Source: Pseudomonadota bacterium (GTDB lineage Bacteria > Pseudomonadota > Alphaproteobacteria > Rhodospirillales > Casp-alpha2). From it: a stretch of DNA of 10,595 bases. Location of the stretch: positions 1-10,595 of the forward strand of contig JADFNT010000034.1 in NCBI GenBank assembly GCA_022563215.1, in the 5' to 3' direction. Below, piece by piece: positions 7,312 through 10,595 of this stretch. The notes under the pieces are model-generated. The model had not been told where the DNA came from and made no database searches. It saw nothing but the letters and a program-made list of their open reading frames with translations. Every line of letters begins with the position of its first letter. Position 1 is the stretch's first letter. Both the position numbers and the translations under genes were made by a program.

Positions 7312-7975
7312 AGTGGTTCTCGATACGGAAACCACGGGCCTTGACCCGGGCTCCGGTCATCGAATCGTGGAAATCGGTTGTGTCGAACTCATCAACCACA
7401 TGGCCACCGGCAAACACTTTCATAAATACCTCAACCCCGAACGGGATGTTCCCGAACAGGCTTCCGCCATCCACGGACTGACCGAGGAATTTTTATCCGC
7501 GCAGCCCGTGTTCGCCGATATCGCCGAAGAGTTCGAAGCCTTCATCGGCGATTCGACCCTGGTCATTCACAATGCGGAATTCGACCTCGGCTTTATCAAT
7601 GCCGAACGGGAAAAAATCAACCAACCGCCCATCGCCCCCAACCGGGCCATCGATACGGTATCCCTGGCGCGGCGCAAGTTCCCCGGCGCCCAGGCCAACC
7701 TGGACGCCCTGTGCCGGCGCTTTAAGATCGACAATTCGGACCGCTCGCAGCACGGCGCCCTCAAGGACGCCCGGCTTCTGGCCGAGGTTTATCTGGAACT
7801 GATCGGCGGCCGCCAGCAAGACTTGGAATTATCGGCCGAAGAACGAAAGATCGTCGAGGCGGCTGAAAAAAACCGTCGCCCGCCCCGGCCCCATGCGCCT
7901 ACCGACGCCGAGCAACTGGCGCACGCGCAATTCATCGAAAAGCTGGAATCGCCGATTTGGAAAAGTGAGAACTAG
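7304..7975 (+). CDS. dnaQ: DNA polymerase III epsilon subunit (proofreading 3'-5' exonuclease)
   Basis: Proofreading subunit of the replicative polymerase core. 223 aa from a TTG start at 7304, 8 nt inside coaE, with GAGGGG (7290-7295) eight bases upstream. All three exonuclease motifs of the DEDDh type are intact: Exo I LDTETTGLD with Asp7 and Glu9, Exo II IHNAEFDLGFI with Asp94, and Exo III with His150 and Asp155 (HGALKDA). These correspond to E. coli D12, E14, D103, H162 and D167. Other conserved stretches are HRIVEIG, VPEQASAIHGLT and RAIDTVSLARRKFPGAQANLDALCRRF. After about residue 175 comes a charged linker and a C-terminal segment (LAHAQFIEKL) likely contacting the alpha subunit. It ends the rightward operon. 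Confidence 0.95.
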   Translation: MREVVLDTETTGLDPGSGHRIVEIGCVELINHMATGKHFHKYLNPERDVPEQASAIHGLTEEFLSAQPVFADIAEEFEAFIGDSTLVIHNAEFDLGFINAEREKINQPPIAPNRAIDTVSLARRKFPGAQANLDALCRRFKIDNSDRSQHGALKDARLLAEVYLELIGGRQQDLELSAEERKIVEAAEKNRRPPRPHAPTDAEQLAHAQFIEKLESPIWKSEN

Positions 7976-7976
7976 A

Positions 7977-7993
7977 GTCCTTTTTTTAAGGAC
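7977..7993. terminator. Possible weak terminator between convergent dnaQ and secB
   Basis: GTCCTT/AAGGAC, a 6-bp stem around a five-T loop, lies in the 26 bp between the dnaQ and secB stops. Either strand could form it. No T-tract follows the stem, so it is not a standard intrinsic terminator; position between convergent genes is the main support. Confidence 0.35.
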
Positions 7994-8001
7994 CCTTCAT
8001 C

Positions 8002-8583
8002 TTAGCTGGAAGGAGCCGCCACCGCCTCGCCGCCGCCGGGCTGAGCCTTTTCCAATTCCTTGAGCTTGGCTTGGAACATGGCGGCAAAATCCACCGGTCC
8101 CAGCATCAAGGACGGAAATCCACCGTCGCGGGAAATTTCAGCCAGGATATTACGGGCAAACGGAAACAACAGCCGTGGACATTCGATCAACAGAACCGGC
8201 TGCAGGTGTTCGTCCGGAACGTTAATGGTAAACACCCCGACGTATTCAAGCTCGAAGATAAACGCGATTTGCTCCTTGACCTTGCATTCCGCCTGAAATT
8301 CGAGGGCAACCTCGAAAACATTGTCCTGAAGAGGATTGGCATTGACGTTGATGTTGACGTTGATATCGGGTTGCGACTCCTGCATGAGACTGAAAATGCC
8401 GGGCGCGGTCGGGGCTTCGAAAGACAGGTCCTTGATAAACTGGATGTTAATGATAATGGCATGCGCCGATTCCGCGCCGCCGGCCTCGGCCGCCGGTTTT
8501 TTTTCTTCGCCCGAACCGGCCTCGGCCGCCGGTTTTTTTTCTTCGGCGGCGGGCTTCTTATCTTTTTCGGGTTTCTTGGCCAT
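8002..8583 (-). CDS. secB: Protein-export chaperone SecB, with duplicated N-terminal extension
   Basis: Cytoplasmic tetrameric chaperone that keeps preproteins unfolded and hands them to SecA. 193 aa from ATG at 8583, which follows GGGAGAAAGAAGAA; an upstream ATG (8643) lacks such a site and adds non-family sequence. The core begins near residue 43 (IIINIQFIKDLSFEAP) and includes VNVNANPL-like beta strands, FEVALEFQAEC, FELEYVGVFTI, LLIECPRLLFPFARNILAEISRDGGFPSLMLGPVDF and AMFQAKL. Residues 1-40 are a Lys/Glu/Ala/Pro-rich extension holding two copies of a 12-residue unit (EEKKPAAEAGSG, EEKKPAAEAGGA), longer than the short N-termini usual for SecB. It is convergent with dnaQ and 95 bp after fxsA. 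Confidence 0.93.
   Translation of the reverse strand: MAKKPEKDKKPAAEEKKPAAEAGSGEEKKPAAEAGGAESAHAIIINIQFIKDLSFEAPTAPGIFSLMQESQPDINVNINVNANPLQDNVFEVALEFQAECKVKEQIAFIFELEYVGVFTINVPDEHLQPVLLIECPRLLFPFARNILAEISRDGGFPSLMLGPVDFAAMFQAKLKELEKAQPGGGEAVAAPSS
8480..8545. repeat. 36-bp-period in-frame tandem repeat inside secB
   Basis: Two perfect 30-bp copies, 8480-8509 and 8516-8545, 36 bp apart (12 codons). On the coding strand each has the run GAAGAAAAAAAACC (eight consecutive A) encoding E-E-K-K, followed by P-A-A-E-A-G. Recent duplication is likely because the DNA copies are identical at synonymous positions too. Confidence 0.9.
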
Positions 8584-8650
8584 TTCTTCTTTCTCCCATC
8601 CAAAAGTGGCCCTGTGGCTATCATGGATCACGACCGGGAACAACCGTTTC

Positions 8651-8667
8651 GGGCCCCTTTGGGGCCC
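8651..8667. repeat. GC-rich hairpin between fxsA and secB
   Basis: GGGCCCC-TTT-GGGGCCC is a perfect 7-bp all-GC stem with a 3-nt loop, 12 bp past the fxsA stop. No T-run follows on the minus strand, so it may be a pause or RNA-stability element rather than an intrinsic terminator. The rest of the 95-bp gap shows no clear promoter. Confidence 0.45.
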
Positions 8668-8678
8668 CGGGAATCGAG

Positions 8679-9212
8679 CTAGTCCTCGGGAAGCTTTCGG
8701 GTCGGCGCGGACTTTTCAGAATCGTCCGTATCCGGGGTGATGTCCTTGAAATCGCCGTTTATTACCGTATTTGCGCCCGGTCCGGCGCCTGGGCCAGCGC
8801 CCGGCCTGGCGCCCGGTCCGGCCGAAAACCCGGCGCCATAAACCTCGACGTGGCTCCGGGTGGCCAAAAAACGCCCCAGCCCCCGGCGCAACACGGCGCG
8901 AAACGGCGGCACGAACATCAACAGCCCTACCGCGTCGGTAAAGAACCCCGGGGTCAGCAAAAGGGCGCCGGCGAAAATCAGGCACAGGCCGTCGAAGACC
9001 TCATCCATGGGAAAGCGGTTCTCATTGAGGCTGGCCCGGGCTTTCCTGAGCGTGGCCAAGCCCTGTTGTTGCAACAGCGCCGTGCCGATCAGGGCCGTCA
9101 GGACGACGACTCCGATGGTCTTCCAAAAGCCGATGGCGCTGCCGATTTCGATAAACAGGGCGATTTCAAGAATCGGCACTCCGACAAAAGCGGCGAAAAT
9201 AAATCCACCCAT
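8679..9212 (-). CDS. fxsA: FxsA family membrane protein
   Basis: Inner-membrane protein of unknown molecular role; E. coli FxsA (YjeG), when overproduced, suppresses phage T7 exclusion by the F plasmid. 177 aa. Hydrophobic segments at about residues 4-28 (with PILEIALFIEIGSAIG), 32-47 (TIGVVVLTALIGTALL) and 76-102, followed by the conserved LLLTPGFFTDAVGLLMFVPPFR signature. The QQQGLATLRKARASL stretch lies between. The C-terminal tail after about residue 128 is a Gly/Pro/Ala repeat (GPGAxPGAGPGAGPGA) ending in a charged cytoplasmic-type segment; such tails vary in this family. ATG at 9212 has GAGGAAAG upstream. It precedes secB on the same strand and is divergent from the Tim44-like gene. Confidence 0.9.
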   Translation of the reverse strand: MGGFIFAAFVGVPILEIALFIEIGSAIGFWKTIGVVVLTALIGTALLQQQGLATLRKARASLNENRFPMDEVFDGLCLIFAGALLLTPGFFTDAVGLLMFVPPFRAVLRRGLGRFLATRSHVEVYGAGFSAGPGARPGAGPGAGPGANTVINGDFKDITPDTDDSEKSAPTRKLPED

Positions 9213-9398
9213 GCTTGTTCTTTCCTCGTTTCCGGCCTATCTACCCAGAACAACGAAAACGCAATCCGGTTCGCGGGACGGGTTTATAGACCTGGACAGC
9301 GTAAGTCGTTAACGTGGTTAAATGTCGATCAGTGTGTTTAACCCAGGGATGCCCGGGGGTCCACCCGGCGAATGCCCTGTGATGAAAGAGTTTTGACC
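9213..9398. promoter_or_regulatory. Divergent fxsA / Tim44-like promoter region
   Basis: A 186-bp divergent spacer. For fxsA, minus-strand TATAAA (9288-9283) has TTAACG 18 bp upstream (9312-9307). For the rightward gene, TGGACA (9293-9298) lacks a good -10 (GTTAAA at 18 bp). Both would overlap the inverted repeat TTAAC-GTG-GTTAA (9309-9321), a possible operator; a third TTTAACC lies at 9337-9343. Assignments are tentative. Confidence 0.35.
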
Positions 9399-10100
9399 AT
9401 GATGGACGAAGGCTTTCAGTTCATCGACATTATTTTCTTCGCCATGATCGCGGCCTTTCTGGTGTTGCGGCTTCGCGGCGTTCTCGGGCGGCGTGACGGC
9501 CACCAAGGAAAAATTCAAAATCCCTTTAAAAACCGGCCCAGCGAACAACAGGATAACAACGTTATCGCCATGCCCGACCGGAACGACCCCGATGCCGATG
9601 AAGGCGCCTTGAAGGAAAGCGCCCTGGATGCCGGCGAAAGCGACGATCCGATTGTTCAAGGCCTGATGGAGATTCAACGGGCCAACCCGGACTTCGATTC
9701 GGAAGATTTTATCTCCGGCTCGAAAATCGCCTTCGAACTTATTCTGGACGCTTATTCATCGGGCGATGCCGGAACGTTGAAGCCTCTGTTGAGTGCGGAA
9801 GTCTTCGCCGATTTCTCGCAGGCGATCCGGGATCGTGAACAGGCCGGCGAAACCCTCGAGGACACGCTGGTCGGGATCAAGTCGGCGGATATCGTCGAAG
9901 CCTACCTCGAAGACCGGACGGTCAACATCACCACCAAATTCATCAGCGACCAGATCAACGCCACCCGCGACGAAAACGGCGACGTGGTTGACGGCGACCC
10001 CAATTCGGTTATCGAGGTAACCGATTTTTGGACCTTCGCCAGGGACACCAAGTCCCGCGATCCGAACTGGACTCTGATCGCGACAAGCAGCCTTGATTAG
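9399..10100 (+). CDS. timA: Tim44-like (TimA) inner-membrane-anchored protein
   Basis: Bacterial homologue of the mitochondrial import factor Tim44; known in alphaproteobacteria as TimA, a membrane-anchored protein whose role in bacteria is not settled. 233 aa from ATG at 9399, with AAAGAG eight bases upstream; an earlier in-frame ATG (9372) has no better site. A hydrophobic helix (about residues 7-24, FIDIIFFAMIAAFLVLRL) is followed by a basic stretch and an acidic linker. The C-terminal Tim44/NTF2-like domain starts around residue 100 (DFISGSKIAFELILDAYSSGD, LKPLLSAEVFADF) and runs through VEAYLEDRTVNITTKFISDQINATRDENGDVV to the FWTFARD...PNWTLIATSSLD end, which is highly characteristic. 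The stop overlaps the next gene by 8 nt. fxsA, this gene and mltA adjacency is common in alphaproteobacteria. Confidence 0.9.
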   Translation: MMDEGFQFIDIIFFAMIAAFLVLRLRGVLGRRDGHQGKIQNPFKNRPSEQQDNNVIAMPDRNDPDADEGALKESALDAGESDDPIVQGLMEIQRANPDFDSEDFISGSKIAFELILDAYSSGDAGTLKPLLSAEVFADFSQAIRDREQAGETLEDTLVGIKSADIVEAYLEDRTVNITTKFISDQINATRDENGDVVDGDPNSVIEVTDFWTFARDTKSRDPNWTLIATSSLD

Positions 10101-10575
10101 GCGGTCCGCCTCAACGCAATTTTTGTTACCCCTGGCGGCGGCGGTCCTTGTTTCCGTAGTCGCGTCCTGCGGCGGCCGGCTGGTCCCCGAAGTAGATACG
10201 CCGGAACCGCAAGAGACCTTCCTCCGCCTCGACGTCACCACCTTCAGCGAGGTCCCCGGATGGAAGGGCGATAATTTTAGCCAGGCTCTGCCGGTATTCC
10301 TGCGTTCGTGTGAAAAGATCAAGGCCTTGCCGCCGGACAGTGGACTAGGGCCGAGGGGGGTGATGGGGCGTGTTTCGGATTGGATAAAAATCTGCGCCTC
10401 CGCGGCCTTGATACGCCCCGGCAACGAAACCGAATCCCGGTATTTTTTCGAATCCCGGTTTACCCCCTATTTGGCCCTGAACAACATTAAGACCCAGGGC
10501 CTGTTTACCGGATATTACGAACCCGAACTCCGCGGCGCCTGGAAACCCAACACCACGTATCGCTATCCCAGTTAA
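10093..10575 (+). CDS. mltA: MltA-like membrane-bound lytic transglycosylase, cut short by an in-frame stop
   Basis: MltA cleaves murein glycan strands to 1,6-anhydro products from the outer membrane. The TTG start at 10093 overlaps the Tim44-like stop by 8 nt. Residues 1-26 form a lipoprotein signal: basic MIRR, a hydrophobic core and lipobox VASC with Cys26 as predicted lipidation site. The MltA domain start is clear: FSEVPGW, DNFSQALPVFLRSCEKI, FFESRFTPYLA and GLFTGYYEPELRG. TAA at 10573-10575 ends the frame after 160 aa, whereas full MltA is over 350 aa and its catalytic Asp lies much later. The same frame continues after the stop as ARPNALV, matching the expected YPxYxRPxxLV motif with Tyr replaced by the stop. 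It is therefore a nonsense mutation or a sequence error, not the natural end; as read, the product would be inactive. Confidence 0.82.
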   Translation: MIRRSASTQFLLPLAAAVLVSVVASCGGRLVPEVDTPEPQETFLRLDVTTFSEVPGWKGDNFSQALPVFLRSCEKIKALPPDSGLGPRGVMGRVSDWIKICASAALIRPGNETESRYFFESRFTPYLALNNIKTQGLFTGYYEPELRGAWKPNTTYRYPS

Positions 10576-10595
10576 GCCCGGCCCAACGCACTGGT

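Overview
The window looks like a chromosomal, replication-origin-proximal segment of an alphaproteobacterium, probably Rhodospirillales-like (inferred from protein sequences and gene order; no rRNA or other taxonomic marker is present). All genes are housekeeping genes. I see no phage, transposon, CRISPR array, tRNA, rRNA or defence system.

Layout. Positions 1-3852 hold four minus-strand genes reading leftward: hemE, hemH, hemJ, then rho after a 248-bp gap. Rho runs off the left edge. Positions 3853-4275 are a 423-bp non-coding region with a 20-bp pure A/T block and many TTATC/GATAA (DnaA-box-like) cores. Positions 4276-7975 hold a rightward run: ppsR (PPDK/PEP-synthase regulator, DUF299), maf, aroE, coaE and dnaQ. 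Positions 8002-9212 hold minus-strand secB and fxsA. From 9399 rightward come a Tim44-like gene and the start of an mltA-like lipoprotein gene.

Most informative region. The hemE / DUF299 (RP001-like) junction is where the Caulobacter crescentus origin (Cori) lies and is conserved in other alphaproteobacteria such as Rickettsia. With the DnaA-box-like sites and A/T block, this makes 3853-4275 a strong oriC candidate. The genes on each side read away from it, as expected for leading-strand genes beside an origin.

How the genes work together. hemE, hemJ and hemH provide three late steps of heme synthesis (uroporphyrinogen decarboxylation, protoporphyrinogen oxidation, iron insertion). aroE and coaE supply the shikimate pathway and coenzyme A. 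dnaQ gives replication proofreading, rho terminates transcription, secB serves protein export, and the Tim44-like, FxsA and MltA-like proteins belong to the envelope.

Oddities. mltA has an in-frame TAA exactly where a conserved Tyr is expected, only 20 bp from the window end. maf has no ATG/GTG/TTG upstream of its conserved N-terminus, so a CTG start is likely. secB has an in-frame 36-bp duplication carrying two A8 tracts. Ferrochelatase carries cysteines resembling those of [2Fe-2S] ferrochelatases. A 17-bp-period repeat lies between maf and aroE. I did not find a previously undescribed multi-gene system.
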